Of a DNA stretch of 64,000 nt, positions 1-8,776 are shown piece after piece (the first letter of the stretch is position 1; the number at the start of each line of letters is the position of its first letter). A model generated the notes under the pieces. The model was not told the DNA's origin and did not search any database. It saw only the letters and a list, made by a program, of their open reading frames with translations. Where the stretch lies: positions 248,001-312,000 of the forward strand of contig CAJIZH010000004.1 of assembly GCA_905181875.1 (NCBI GenBank), in the 5' to 3' direction. The translations under genes were made by a program, and so were the position numbers. This DNA is from Flavobacteriales bacterium UBA6770. Its GTDB lineage: Bacteria; Bacteroidota; Bacteroidia; Flavobacteriales_G; Salibacteraceae.

Positions 1-332
1 TTCATTTCAGTAGAAGACTGCTCCATTTTTACGTTGTAGTTGCTTTGACGCCCAGATATTACATTTATAGCTCCTGAAATTTTTGGTTTAAAACCAACTA
101 CTGAAATTTGAAGTTGTACGAAACCCGGTTCAATTCCATCAATTAAATAAACGCCATCAAAATCTGTAGCGGTTCCTTGAGTGGTTCCCTTAATAATAAT
201 ATTTGCAAATGGTATCGGATCGTTACTAATTTCATCGAGTAAGACTCCTTTAATACTTCCAGTTTGGGCTGATACAAAATGTGTAAAAGACACAGACAGC
301 ATTAGGAGTAAGGTAACATTTAGTGTTTTCAA
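1..332 (-). CDS. TonB-dependent receptor, N-terminal part (partial)
   Basis: The gene runs off the left edge of the window, so only about 110 N-terminal codons are seen. The reading frame opens at a TTG (330-332) that gives MKTLNVTLLLMLSVSF, a typical signal peptide ending near SAQ. It continues into a carboxypeptidase-regulatory-like (CarboxypepD_reg-like) beta-sandwich with the pattern GSIKGVLLDEISNDPIPFAN, then IIIKGTTQGTATDFDGVYLI and VVGFKPKISG. In Bacteroidota this domain usually sits at the N-terminus of TonB-dependent outer-membrane receptors, although the barrel itself lies outside the window. A different outer-membrane or secreted protein with the same domain is possible. A TAnnTTTG promoter and an 8-bp tandem repeat lie just upstream. 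Confidence 0.72.
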   Translation of the reverse strand, partial: MKTLNVTLLLMLSVSFTHFVSAQTGSIKGVLLDEISNDPIPFANIIIKGTTQGTATDFDGVYLIDGIEPGFVQLQISVVGFKPKISGAINVISGRQSNYNVKMEQSSTEM

Positions 333-338
333 TTGTTA

Positions 339-382
339 GAGTGTTTAAGTGTTCGAGTGTTCGAGTGTTCGATTGTTGGAGT
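339..382. repeat. 8-bp tandem repeat in the leader of the receptor gene
   Basis: On the + strand the unit GAGTGTTC is repeated about five and a half times with drift (units start at 339, 347, 355, 363 and 371, with a half unit at 379). Bases 331-338 look like a further degenerate unit. The array lies between the candidate promoter at 384-391 (minus strand) and the TTG start at 332, so it would form most of the 5' untranslated leader of the receptor gene. Confidence 0.75.
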
Positions 383-383
383 A

Positions 384-391
384 CAAAAGTA
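384..391 (-). promoter_or_regulatory. Candidate promoter -7 box (TACTTTTG) of the receptor gene
   Basis: On the minus strand the sequence reads TACTTTTG, a full match to the Bacteroidota -7 consensus TAnnTTTG. Transcription would start close to 378 and run through the 8-bp tandem repeat. The box is about 70 bp from the oppositely oriented ahpC promoter. Confidence 0.5.
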
Positions 392-461
392 AAACAAGGC
401 GCATTTAAAAAGGTTAACAATAAAACCACTTTTATTCGATTTCAAGAATGATGATAACCGC

Positions 462-469
462 TATCTTTG
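462..469 (+). promoter_or_regulatory. Candidate promoter -7 box (TATCTTTG) of ahpC
   Basis: TATCTTTG matches TAnnTTTG exactly and lies 35 bp before the ahpC start codon, giving a leader of about 30 nt. No clear -33 TTTG is seen at the expected spacing. Confidence 0.55.
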
Positions 470-504
470 TAAACCAAAATTAAAAACAATAAAAACAAAA
501 AAAT

Positions 505-1137
505 ATGTCAGTATTAGTTGGACAAAAAGCACCTTCATTTTCTGAATCAGCAGTTGTGAATGGAGGCGAAGTTGTAAACGGATTTTCTTTGGATCAATTC
601 GTTGGAAAAAATCATGTATTATTTTTCTTTTACCCAAAAGATTTCACATTTGTATGCCCTACAGAACTGCACGCATTTCAATCGAAATTAGAGGAATTCA
701 AAAAAAGAGGTGTTGAAGTAGTAGCATGTTCTACAGACACTCCTGAGTCTCACTGGGGATGGTTACAGATGGAAAAAGGACACGGTGGAATTAAAGGAGT
801 TACTTACCCTATTGTTGCCGATACTTCTAAATGTGTTTCTGCAAACTACGGTGTTTTAGCTGGAGATTACGATGTGGACGAAGAGGGTCAATTAATTGCT
901 ACAGGACCAATGATTGCCTATAGAGGATTATTCCTTATCGACAAAGAAGGTATTGTTCAGCATCAAGTAGTAAATAACTTTCCTCTAGGAAGAAGTGTAA
1001 ACGAAGCTTTGAGAATGGTAGATGCCTTGATACATTTTGAAGAAAATGGAGAAGTTTGTCCTGCAGATTGGGCAAAGGGTGACGTTGCAATGAAAGAAAC
1101 TCATGATGGTGTTGCTGATTATTTAGCAGCCCACTAG
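505..1137 (+). CDS. ahpC: Peroxiredoxin AhpC (typical 2-Cys)
   Basis: A cytoplasmic thiol peroxidase that reduces hydrogen peroxide and organic hydroperoxides, forming an intersubunit disulfide between its two cysteines. The peroxidatic cysteine is Cys51 in the family motif DFTFVCPTEL, and the resolving cysteine is about Cys185 in GEVCPADW. At 210 residues it has the length of AhpC/Prx1-type enzymes. The ATG start follows an A-rich leader with no strong Shine-Dalgarno, as is usual in Bacteroidota. It stands alone: a good promoter box lies upstream and a strong hairpin terminator follows. No ahpF is adjacent, so electrons probably come from the thioredoxin system; a trxB gene is present at 31.5 kb. 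Confidence 0.97.
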   Translation: MSVLVGQKAPSFSESAVVNGGEVVNGFSLDQFVGKNHVLFFFYPKDFTFVCPTELHAFQSKLEEFKKRGVEVVACSTDTPESHWGWLQMEKGHGGIKGVTYPIVADTSKCVSANYGVLAGDYDVDEEGQLIATGPMIAYRGLFLIDKEGIVQHQVVNNFPLGRSVNEALRMVDALIHFEENGEVCPADWAKGDVAMKETHDGVADYLAAH

Positions 1138-1160
1138 TCAAATGAATTCTATATTATTTC

Positions 1161-1187
1161 AAAAAAGCGGCTTTTGGCCGCTTTTTT
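1161..1187 (+). terminator. Intrinsic terminator after ahpC
   Basis: An 11-bp perfect stem, AAAAAAGCGGC (1161-1171) pairing with GCCGCTTTTTT (1177-1187), around a 5-nt loop. It ends in a T run 24 bp past the ahpC stop and should work in both directions. Confidence 0.9.
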
Positions 1188-1212
1188 GCTTTTAGGCCGT
1201 ATTATTGAAAAA

Positions 1213-2562
1213 ATGTTCCGAAAACAAAAATACCTTATTACAATTCTCTTAACTATTGTTTGCGGAAGCAATAGCTTTTCTCAAGATACTGATGATGAAA
1301 TAGAATACGTTCCTGAATTCCGTTTAGAATATCGAAATAGAATTTACAACGATAAAATTCACACGGTTAATTTCCATAGGGGAGGAAGCAGCGCTGGTTT
1401 GCCAATAATAAACTTGAATGGTGGAGAAAAGCTCGAATTAACCTTTGATGATTTTAGCATGAAAGTTGAAGACCTCAACTATAGAATAGTGCATTGCGAT
1501 AACGAGTGGAACCCAACCGAAATTCAATATTTCCAATGCATTTCTGGCAGTGAGGAACCATTTCTAAACAATTACACCTTCTCTACCTCTTTCAATCAAT
1601 CTTATGTTCAATACAAGCTGTTTTTACCAAATGAAGAAATTCGATTTCGTGTTTCTGGCAACTACCTAGTTTATGTTTATCGAAATGGAGATCCTACGAA
1701 ATTGCTCTTATCACATAGGTTCTATGTTACAGAAGACAAGGTTCTGTTAAAAGCCAAAGTGCACCCTGCTTTTCAACCTGTCGATAGAGACAAAAAACAT
1801 GAAATAGATTTTTCTATTGATTTTTCTAAATACCAAATAATAAATCCCGCTGATGCCATTAAAGTTAGTTTGATTCAGAATAACCGTACAGACAATGCGA
1901 TAACTGATTTAAAACCACTTTTTATTTCAAACAATACATTAGAGTATAACCACAATGGCCCAAATTCATTTTGGGCAGGAAATGAGCAACGCTACGCCGA
2001 TCTTAGAAATCTGACTCTAAAATCAGAAAACATTGATGGATTTATAACAAGAATAGATAGTACTCATGTGTTTATTGAACCCATGAAGGAGAGGAGAATG
2101 CACCGACAAGGAAGCTTACAAGGTTCTTTATATGGAGGTAGGATTATTGGTTCTAACTCCTTTAACCACACTGCGGCAAGCGATATAGACTACTGTATGG
2201 TGTATTTCTATTTGAATCAAGAAAACGAGGACCCAAATGGCGATTTCTATGTTTTTGGCGAGCTTTCAAACTTTGAATTTTCTGAACGCTTCAAAATGAT
2301 TTATGAACCAGAAAAAAAACGTTACCGATTGGCGGTTTATCTTAAACAAGGAATGTACAATTGGCAAATATTATATTCAAAAGACGGAGTAACAGGAGAT
2401 ATTAATCGTATTGAAAATAGCTTTACAGATGCTGAAAATTCGTATTCAATTTTGATATATCACAAAGACATTACAGCAGATTATGTGCGACTAATTAAGC
2501 ATACTTCACTATTTTTTCCTAGTGAGCAAAGTCAATTTAGGTACAATTTGAATAGAGATTAA
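1213..2562 (+). CDS. Type IX secretion system plug-domain protein (DUF5103)
   Basis: The protein starts at the ATG at 1213. An in-frame TTG at 1174 lies inside the ahpC terminator, whereas the ATG gives a clean signal peptide, MFRKQKYLITILLTIVCGSNSFSQ. Of 449 residues, the N-terminal half carries the family signature: YRNRIYNDKIHTVNFHRGG, then LNYRIVHCDNEWNPTEIQYF, the FSTSFNQSYVQYKLFLPN stretch and SGNYLVYVYRNGD. This matches the Bacteroidota family formerly called DUF5103, now described as a type IX secretion plug domain. In that system a plug protein occludes the SprA translocon when PorV is absent. apaG and pruA follow on the same strand, an order I recall from other Flavobacteriales. The assignment is firm; the mechanistic role is by homology. 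Confidence 0.88.
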   Translation: MFRKQKYLITILLTIVCGSNSFSQDTDDEIEYVPEFRLEYRNRIYNDKIHTVNFHRGGSSAGLPIINLNGGEKLELTFDDFSMKVEDLNYRIVHCDNEWNPTEIQYFQCISGSEEPFLNNYTFSTSFNQSYVQYKLFLPNEEIRFRVSGNYLVYVYRNGDPTKLLLSHRFYVTEDKVLLKAKVHPAFQPVDRDKKHEIDFSIDFSKYQIINPADAIKVSLIQNNRTDNAITDLKPLFISNNTLEYNHNGPNSFWAGNEQRYADLRNLTLKSENIDGFITRIDSTHVFIEPMKERRMHRQGSLQGSLYGGRIIGSNSFNHTAASDIDYCMVYFYLNQENEDPNGDFYVFGELSNFEFSERFKMIYEPEKKRYRLAVYLKQGMYNWQILYSKDGVTGDINRIENSFTDAENSYSILIYHKDITADYVRLIKHTSLFFPSEQSQFRYNLNRD

Positions 2563-2599
2563 AAATCAGACCAAAAACTAACTATATTTAAAGCCACAA

Positions 2600-2986
2600 A
2601 TGGTCAGTCAAATCACATCAAGAGTCGAAGTAAAAGTTGAAACGAAGTTTGTTCAGCATAGTTCTGACATGCATAGTGGTAAGTATCTATTTACTTACTC
2701 AATAGACATTCAGAATAACAACGATTTTTCAATTCAGCTTTTGAGCAGACACTGGAAAATTCAAGACAGTCTCAGTCCTGTGCGATTCGTAAACGGTGAA
2801 GGTGTTATTGGAGAACAACCAATATTACTTCCTGGTGAATCGTACCAATACCAATCTTATTGTGACCTTAATTCGAGTATAGGTTATATGGAAGGTTCTT
2901 ACATTTTCAGAAAAGAAGACAATCAAGAATTAATCGAGGTTGATATTCCTCGATTTGAGATGGCCTTGCTCAGTAAATTGAATTAA
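2600..2986 (+). CDS. apaG: ApaG domain protein
   Basis: A 128-residue protein made of a single ApaG/F-box-associated immunoglobulin-like beta-sandwich. The family pattern is clear: TYSIDIQNNNDFSIQLLSRHWKI, the glycine-rich turn GEGVIGEQPILLPGESYQYQS, then GYMEGSYIF. Members bind small ligands. ApaG was named for effects on cobalt resistance and Ap4A levels in enterobacteria, but its biochemical role is not settled, and the common label Co2+/Mg2+ efflux protein is not supported by any membrane segment here. It starts 37 bp after the plug-protein stop and is probably cotranscribed with it. Confidence 0.92.
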   Translation: MVSQITSRVEVKVETKFVQHSSDMHSGKYLFTYSIDIQNNNDFSIQLLSRHWKIQDSLSPVRFVNGEGVIGEQPILLPGESYQYQSYCDLNSSIGYMEGSYIFRKEDNQELIEVDIPRFEMALLSKLN

Positions 2987-3028
2987 TACAACTTAGCTTA
3001 ATTCGCCTCTCAATTTTTCTCGAATAAC

Positions 3029-3036
3029 TACCTTTG
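3029..3036 (+). promoter_or_regulatory. Candidate promoter -7 box (TACCTTTG) of pruA
   Basis: TACCTTTG is a full TAnnTTTG match, 44 bp before the pruA ATG and after the apaG stop. It suggests that pruA has its own promoter. Confidence 0.5.
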
Positions 3037-3079
3037 CATCCAAGAAATTTAAGCGTTTAACCCTAAAAATAAAGTTGTT

Positions 3080-4705
3080 ATGCCAAACGGAGTATATAAC
3101 ATTCCTTTTCCTGAAAATGAGCCTGTATTGGGCTATGCACCAGGATCCCCTGAAAAAGCAGAACTAGAAGCTGCCTATCAAGAATTGTATAATTCAGTAA
3201 TCGATGTTCCAATGTACATTGGAAATCAAGAAGTTACAACGGATAATAAATTACCATTAAATCCTCCACATGAACACGCCAAAGTAATTGGACATGGAAA
3301 CATGGGAGACAAAACGCATGTTCAGGCTGCTATCGATGCTGCCTTATCCGCTAAAAATGATTGGGCTAATTTAGGTTGGGAGCACAGAGCTGCTATCTTT
3401 CTTAAAGCTGCTGATTTATTAGCTGGACCCTTCCGTGCAAGAATGAATGCTGCAACTATGCTTGGGCAAAGTAAAAACGCAATGCAAGCTGAGATTGATG
3501 CTTCATGTGAGTTAATCGACTTTTTTCGATACAATGCGTATTTCATGCAACAGGTTTATTCTGAACAACCTGACTCTTCACCTGGTGTATGGAACAGATT
3601 AGAATATAGACCATTAGAAGGTTTTGTATTTGCAATTACTCCATTCAACTTCACCTCTATTGCTGCCAACTTATGTGCGGCTCCTGCAATGATGGGTAAT
3701 ACTATAGTTTGGAAACCTTCAGATACTCAGATTTACTCTGCAAAGGTGGTTATGGATTTATTCAAAGCTGCTGGATTACCAGATGGTGTTATCAATATGA
3801 TTACCGTTCACGGACCAGATGCTGGTGAGGTAATATTCAATCATAGAGATTTCGCAGGCTTGCATTTCACAGGTTCTACGGGAGTGTTTAGACACCTTTG
3901 GAAAACCATTGGAAACAACATTGAAAAGTACAGGAGCTACCCAAGAGTAGTTGGAGAAACTGGTGGTAAAGATTTTATCATGGTTCATAATACTGCAGAT
4001 GTTGATGAAGTAGCAACCGCTATTACTCGAGGTTCTTTTGAATTCCAAGGTCAAAAATGTTCTGCTGCTTCTAGAGTTTATTTACCAAAATCTATGTCGA
4101 AAGCGGTAATTGAAAAAGTTGTTGCTGATGTTGAGTCCTTTAAAATTGGCGCACCGTCTGACTATTCGAACTTTATAAATGCTGTAATTGATGAACGATC
4201 GTTTGACAAAATAGCTGAGTTTGTAGATTTCTGTAATAACGCTGAAGACGCAGATGTTGTTGCTGGTGGCACTTATGACAAATCTATTGGATACTTCATT
4301 AACCCAACTGTTGTGGTAACTGAAAATCCAAAATTCAGAACAATGTGCGAAGAAATCTTTGGACCTGTTATTACTATTTTCACCTACGACGATGACAAGT
4401 TTGAAGAAACATTAGACTTAGTTGATGAAACATCAGACTATGCGTTGACTGGATCAATAATTAGCGGAGATCGTTATGCAATTGATTTTGCAATGAAAAA
4501 ACTAGAGAATGCTGCTGGTAACTTCTACATCAATGACAAGCCTACTGGTGCTGTTGTAGGCCAGCAGCCATTTGGTGGTGCTAGAGGTTCAGGAACTAAC
4601 GATAAAGCGGGTTCTTATTTGAACCTTACGCGTTGGGTATCTCCACGAACTATAAAAGAAACATTCCTTCCTGCAAAAGATTATAAATATCCGTTTTTAG
4701 GATAA
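3080..4705 (+). CDS. pruA: L-glutamate gamma-semialdehyde dehydrogenase (P5C dehydrogenase)
   Basis: Oxidises L-glutamate gamma-semialdehyde, in equilibrium with 1-pyrroline-5-carboxylate, to glutamate with NAD+. This is the second step of proline degradation. At 541 residues it matches the stand-alone (human ALDH4A1-like) form rather than the PutA fusion. Aldehyde dehydrogenase landmarks are present: the ITPFNFTSIAANL segment, the NAD-binding HFTGSTGVF, catalytic Glu293 in GETGGKDF, nucleophile Cys327 in GQKCSAASRVY, and the C-terminal GQQPFGGARGSGTNDKAG. It has its own candidate promoter and a terminator directly after it. No proline dehydrogenase gene is in the window. Confidence 0.96.
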   Translation: MPNGVYNIPFPENEPVLGYAPGSPEKAELEAAYQELYNSVIDVPMYIGNQEVTTDNKLPLNPPHEHAKVIGHGNMGDKTHVQAAIDAALSAKNDWANLGWEHRAAIFLKAADLLAGPFRARMNAATMLGQSKNAMQAEIDASCELIDFFRYNAYFMQQVYSEQPDSSPGVWNRLEYRPLEGFVFAITPFNFTSIAANLCAAPAMMGNTIVWKPSDTQIYSAKVVMDLFKAAGLPDGVINMITVHGPDAGEVIFNHRDFAGLHFTGSTGVFRHLWKTIGNNIEKYRSYPRVVGETGGKDFIMVHNTADVDEVATAITRGSFEFQGQKCSAASRVYLPKSMSKAVIEKVVADVESFKIGAPSDYSNFINAVIDERSFDKIAEFVDFCNNAEDADVVAGGTYDKSIGYFINPTVVVTENPKFRTMCEEIFGPVITIFTYDDDKFEETLDLVDETSDYALTGSIISGDRYAIDFAMKKLENAAGNFYINDKPTGAVVGQQPFGGARGSGTNDKAGSYLNLTRWVSPRTIKETFLPAKDYKYPFLG

Positions 4706-4727
4706 TAAACGGATCTTACTATTTATT

Positions 4728-4763
4728 AAAAGCCTGGTTGGAATTATCCAATCGGGCTTTTTT
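4728..4763 (+). terminator. Intrinsic terminator after pruA
   Basis: An imperfect 14-bp stem, AAAAGCCTGGTTGG (4728-4741) pairing with CCAATCGGGCTTTT, closes a 6-nt loop and runs into T6. Confidence 0.85.
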
Positions 4764-4848
4764 ATTTGTGTCAATTTTCAGGTAATTACTCAGGTTTTAC
4801 AAATTTAACTTAGTGTTTTTCTATAAACACAGTATAAATTCCGATTGA

Positions 4849-7800
4849 TTATTCTTTTAAAATCCTTTTTCGAATTACAGTAGTTGCACTCTTTAATTCA
4901 ACTAAGTACAAACCAGAATGTAGATCTGAAATATCCAGCACTAATGAATTAGTAGTTACACTTTCATTCTTCTGAACTAGCTTTCCATCAGCGGTATAAA
5001 CGGACAAGGTAAATTCTCCAATGTCGGATAAGCCTTTAAATTCTATTATTCCCGAAGTTGGATTAGGGAATATTTGAATCTCATTTCCATAAATTTGCTT
5101 TATTGAAACCTCATTAATATCGACTAGGTTACTGTCCCCCAAGATCAGATAACAAACCGAAGTATCTATACATGAATTTTGCTCTAATTCTACCGAAAAT
5201 CTACCTCCTGCAATGTCTGTAAAAGACCTATTTGTTTCACCTCTAATCGGCATCCAATTATTATCACAATCCAGCCATTGGTAATTTGTACTTACCACAT
5301 TAGCCTGAAGTGTCTGTTTTAAAACAGTTACTTCTGTTGCAACGGTATCAACAGTAACGGTAACAGAATCTATACTTGCACAGTTTAAACCATCATAACC
5401 CTTCACAGTATAGGTGACAGAGTTATCTGCAATAATTGGAATTCCATTTTCGCCTCCATTATTCCATGTATACCGTACTCCACCTCCGCCATTTAAAATG
5501 AACGACTCACCTCTACACACTTTATTTTTACTAGCAATTGCTCGTACAATTGGTCGTGATGTACAAACTCTGTACTCGTAATGGAGTTTAGCGCTTTCTG
5601 ATAAATCTCCACTATTCGCCTCAGCAAAAACCTTAAAGTAGATATTCGTTTGTGATGGAAATTCAGGAATATCAGATTTAGCAACGAACGTATCTCCATT
5701 CAACTGTACAAATTCTATGGTATTCACATAGTTTGCTGTGTCTTTAGACCACTTTAAATAGACTTTTTTCAGTAGTGTTTTCGAAGTTACAACAGCAGTT
5801 ACTTCCATTGGTAAATCCTCTTTTGGTTGTGTCGTTGTCGGTGCAACATTCATGGTGATTTTTGTAATTTCAGGATACTCTGAACGATCTACCAATTTAG
5901 TTTGCCACATTCCTCTGCCCCAAGCAACAGCCCTTAATGTATTTGTGGCCCATTGAATATCCAACTCTCGAATAGAAACTGTCGGTAATTTTTCACTGTA
6001 TAAATTCCAACTGCCACCATTCATAGATTTATAATAAACTCCTCGCTCACCTCCTACATAGATATACGAGCTATCTGTAAAATCAATCACAGCAGTTCTT
6101 AATGGCATATCAGACAGATTGTAAGAAATATTCTCCCATGTTTTACACAAATCACGAGACACGTAAATACGCTTGTTTTCGTTTTGATACCTATCATAGG
6201 TTAGTATTATTGTGTTATCATCATTTGGGTCAAAAGCAATCCAAGAAGGTGAATTTGTGTTTGGTAAATCAGAAGTGATTTCAGTAAAACTTACTCCAGC
6301 ATCCTTTGAAAGCATCATCTTATTATTTCTAGAAGCAAGGATTATCTTGGAGTTGTTATAGGCAATCGCTGCGTGTTTAGTATTTTCTGAATTTCCACTA
6401 CCATTGCGAAACCCAACATTACCAAGCGTTTGCCAATTACCACCAAACTGCTCACTCTTAAACACATTTTCGCCAAATGAATAGACATTCATCTGATGAT
6501 TTGGGTCTGTTAGCATAGGTGCAATCCAATCATTAGTATTCCCGTGTGATGCTCCACCTCTTGATTGGCCTCCATTTGTGGTTCGATTTCTATTTCCATA
6601 TTGCCAGCTGCCCAGCATCCAGTCAGAATTTAGTGCTTGAACCACGGCTTCCATTCCATCACCACCGTTCCATTCTATCCAACCCTCTTTTTTATAAATG
6701 CTGGTTCCATTATCTTGAGAACCCGCCATTGATAGCCAAGCATCCGATTGACTTAAACCAAATCGATAAAACTCTCTAATTGCAGTTCCATCATTTAATC
6801 TTGTCCAAGAAACACCTTTATTCGAACTCTTGGCAAAATAACCATCAGTCCCTACATAAAAAACGCCGTTAATTGATTGAGCGGCTCTCATATCAGCATG
6901 GATATAGTTACTGCTTATGTGACTTGAATTACCTGTAGACCAATATGTTACCTGATTAAAGTTCTTACCTCCATCAGTACTCGCAGTAAGGTCAACATAA
7001 CCGTAAATCAAATTAGAAGTATCCACATCGTTTACAGCAAATCCGTGCCCACCCTGACCCGGATTACTTAAAAATGTAAAATCTTGACCTTCATTTAGTG
7101 ATTTCCATACTCCATTATTAGAAGAGAAGTAAACGCAATTTGGACAATCCTTGCTTACTGAAAGCCTTCCATTGTTATTATTGTTATTCTGAGGAATCGC
7201 GTTTGAAGGCGAAAACGTTAAACCAGCATTTCTACTAATTTGAATAATATTTCGATTGGCATTATTTACATTGTTGTAGACGTAAATGACATTAGCATTA
7301 GTAGGATGAAATTCTATTTGAGTGAAATTACCCGAAGAAACTACTCTAGTATAGGTTTGCATGAAATTAGTCGAGCGATATATTCCTCTATCCGTGCCTA
7401 CAAGAACTAATTTAGAGTCATAAGGACTAATTTTTATCCAACGCACTCTGCCAGTTCTCCCTAAACCACCCCAACCCAAATTGGTAGGATTAAAGTTGGA
7501 AAGCAACCATGATTTACCGCCATCAATGCTGTAATATATACCCTGAGTATAGGTGTTCTGCGCATTTTGAAGGTTTATTAAAACACTATCAGGATCAGAA
7601 TCGGAAGCATCAAGAATATTAACACCCGTTGCTATCATTGTATCCGTCGAGCACTCCCAATTGGATCCACCATCTGTTGTTCTCCAAAATCCTCCACTTC
7701 GAGAACCTAAATACATAATATTCGTATTTTTTGGATAAACATAGAACGTCTCTACTCTTCCTATTCCTTCCGAATAATGAGAAGTAACGACGTTAGCATC

Positions 7801-8142
7801 CCAAGGCCCTAATTCGATCCAATCAGGATTTTGAGCTGCTCTGGAACCAAGATATTGTGTTTCTTTTTTAATTCTATTGTAAGCATTTTCAATAAAATAA
7901 GGACTTACCTTACTTCTATCACCGGAAGGAAAAAACTTACTTTCATTCTCGTTTTTCCAGCGCATGTATCCTTTAAACCCTGACCCTTTTCCGGTTGCAT
8001 TAGTTTTAAAGTGGATTTCTGCTTTTGCGACAACGTCGTAAAAGTTGTAACTATAATCATTCATCATTTCCTTGTATGATTGTCCACTAGCGGCAGTTAA
8101 GCCAATGCAACAAACAAAAAAAAGTGTACTAAATATTTTCAT
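4849..8142 (-). CDS. Secreted BNR-repeat (sortilin/VPS10-like beta-propeller) T9SS cargo protein
   Basis: The start chosen is the ATG at 8142, giving the signal peptide MKIFSTLFFVCCIGLTAASGQ; the longer frame to 8187 adds a charged, non-signal extension. The product is 1097 residues. The first 700 or so form repeated BNR/Asp-box blades, with motifs such as TTDGGSNW, SIDGGKSW, SRNAGLTF, SSNKGVSWTRL, SKDAGVSF and SRDLCKTW. This is the fold of VPS10/sortilin and of xyloglucanase-like propellers. Ig-like sequence follows, then a type A T9SS sorting domain beginning IFPNPTSGIIEFKG and ending LYLVELKSATTVIRKRILKE. It is therefore exported by T9SS to the surface or medium. Whether the propeller binds or cuts a polymer cannot be told from the sequence. 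Confidence 0.9.
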   Translation of the reverse strand: MKIFSTLFFVCCIGLTAASGQSYKEMMNDYSYNFYDVVAKAEIHFKTNATGKGSGFKGYMRWKNENESKFFPSGDRSKVSPYFIENAYNRIKKETQYLGSRAAQNPDWIELGPWDANVVTSHYSEGIGRVETFYVYPKNTNIMYLGSRSGGFWRTTDGGSNWECSTDTMIATGVNILDASDSDPDSVLINLQNAQNTYTQGIYYSIDGGKSWLLSNFNPTNLGWGGLGRTGRVRWIKISPYDSKLVLVGTDRGIYRSTNFMQTYTRVVSSGNFTQIEFHPTNANVIYVYNNVNNANRNIIQISRNAGLTFSPSNAIPQNNNNNNGRLSVSKDCPNCVYFSSNNGVWKSLNEGQDFTFLSNPGQGGHGFAVNDVDTSNLIYGYVDLTASTDGGKNFNQVTYWSTGNSSHISSNYIHADMRAAQSINGVFYVGTDGYFAKSSNKGVSWTRLNDGTAIREFYRFGLSQSDAWLSMAGSQDNGTSIYKKEGWIEWNGGDGMEAVVQALNSDWMLGSWQYGNRNRTTNGGQSRGGASHGNTNDWIAPMLTDPNHQMNVYSFGENVFKSEQFGGNWQTLGNVGFRNGSGNSENTKHAAIAYNNSKIILASRNNKMMLSKDAGVSFTEITSDLPNTNSPSWIAFDPNDDNTIILTYDRYQNENKRIYVSRDLCKTWENISYNLSDMPLRTAVIDFTDSSYIYVGGERGVYYKSMNGGSWNLYSEKLPTVSIRELDIQWATNTLRAVAWGRGMWQTKLVDRSEYPEITKITMNVAPTTTQPKEDLPMEVTAVVTSKTLLKKVYLKWSKDTANYVNTIEFVQLNGDTFVAKSDIPEFPSQTNIYFKVFAEANSGDLSESAKLHYEYRVCTSRPIVRAIASKNKVCRGESFILNGGGGVRYTWNNGGENGIPIIADNSVTYTVKGYDGLNCASIDSVTVTVDTVATEVTVLKQTLQANVVSTNYQWLDCDNNWMPIRGETNRSFTDIAGGRFSVELEQNSCIDTSVCYLILGDSNLVDINEVSIKQIYGNEIQIFPNPTSGIIEFKGLSDIGEFTLSVYTADGKLVQKNESVTTNSLVLDISDLHSGLYLVELKSATTVIRKRILKE

Positions 8143-8161
8143 TCTCTCAAATTTAAAAAAC

Positions 8162-8169
8162 CAAATATA
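8162..8169 (-). promoter_or_regulatory. Candidate promoter -7 box (TATATTTG) of the BNR-repeat gene
   Basis: On the minus strand TATATTTG matches TAnnTTTG and lies 19 bp upstream of the ATG at 8142, which supports that start over the longer frame beginning at 8187. Confidence 0.5.
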
Positions 8170-8320
8170 ATGTCTCAGTCCCTTCAAAAAATATTGCCTA
8201 GTTAGAATAAGCTCTTTGAGGCGCTTTATTGGCTTAGACTTGCACTAATAGCTAATAGATATAAACTTTTGGTTGCTTAAAAGCATTAGATAATAACGCT
8301 GAATAAATTCGATTTCCAAT

Positions 8321-8328
8321 TAATTTTG
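8321..8328 (+). promoter_or_regulatory. Candidate promoter -7 box (TAATTTTG) touching the ftsB/divIC start
   Basis: TAATTTTG matches TAnnTTTG and ends only 4 bp before the ATG at 8333. Transcription would start at or next to the start codon, implying a leaderless or nearly leaderless message. Confidence 0.5.
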
Positions 8329-8332
8329 TACA

Positions 8333-8680
8333 ATGCCACAACGCATTATTTCAGCATTCAAAAGATTACCTGGATGGTTTAGAAACCGTTATGCCATTAC
8401 CTTGATTTGCTTTTCTATTTATATGCTATTTTTTGATAGACATGATCTGATCTCTCAAATGCAGTTAAAACAAGAGCTTGGAAAGTTAGAAGAAAACAAG
8501 GATTACTATAAACTTCAGATTGAACAAACTAGTAAAGACCTTAACAACCTATTAACCAACGATAACAACCTTGAAAAATTTGCTAGAGAGAAATACCTCA
8601 TGAAAAAACCTGATGAGGATATTTTTGTAATTGTAGACGACAAAGCAATAAGTACTGCTCCAAAAACAATGGAGGAGTAA
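8333..8680 (+). CDS. Septum formation initiator (FtsB/DivIC family)
   Basis: A small bitopic division protein of 115 residues. A basic N-terminus precedes one membrane segment (about residues 20-34, YAITLICFSIYMLFF). A periplasmic coiled coil follows (about 40-80, QLKQELGKLEENKDYYKLQI), then the family tail NNLEKFAREKYLMKKPDEDIFVI. FtsB/DivIC proteins pair with FtsL/DivIB-type partners to activate septal peptidoglycan synthesis. It lies about 100 bp before mutA. I recall this pairing as common in Flavobacteriia, although the division and propionate genes have no obvious functional link. Confidence 0.9.
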   Translation: MPQRIISAFKRLPGWFRNRYAITLICFSIYMLFFDRHDLISQMQLKQELGKLEENKDYYKLQIEQTSKDLNNLLTNDNNLEKFAREKYLMKKPDEDIFVIVDDKAISTAPKTMEE

Positions 8681-8751
8681 CCTGTCTTAAAAATGAGAAT
8701 ATAGCTACTTCTCACCAAGTGTTCCATCTTGCCCTCATTCTCCGAATAACT

Positions 8752-8759
8752 TACATTTG
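8752..8759 (+). promoter_or_regulatory. Candidate promoter (-7 TACATTTG) of the mutAB operon
   Basis: TACATTTG matches TAnnTTTG and ends 17 bp before the mutA ATG. A TTGC at 8729-8732, 19 bp upstream of the box, is a reasonable -33 element. Confidence 0.6.
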
Positions 8760-8776
8760 TATACCAAGTTAAAGTC

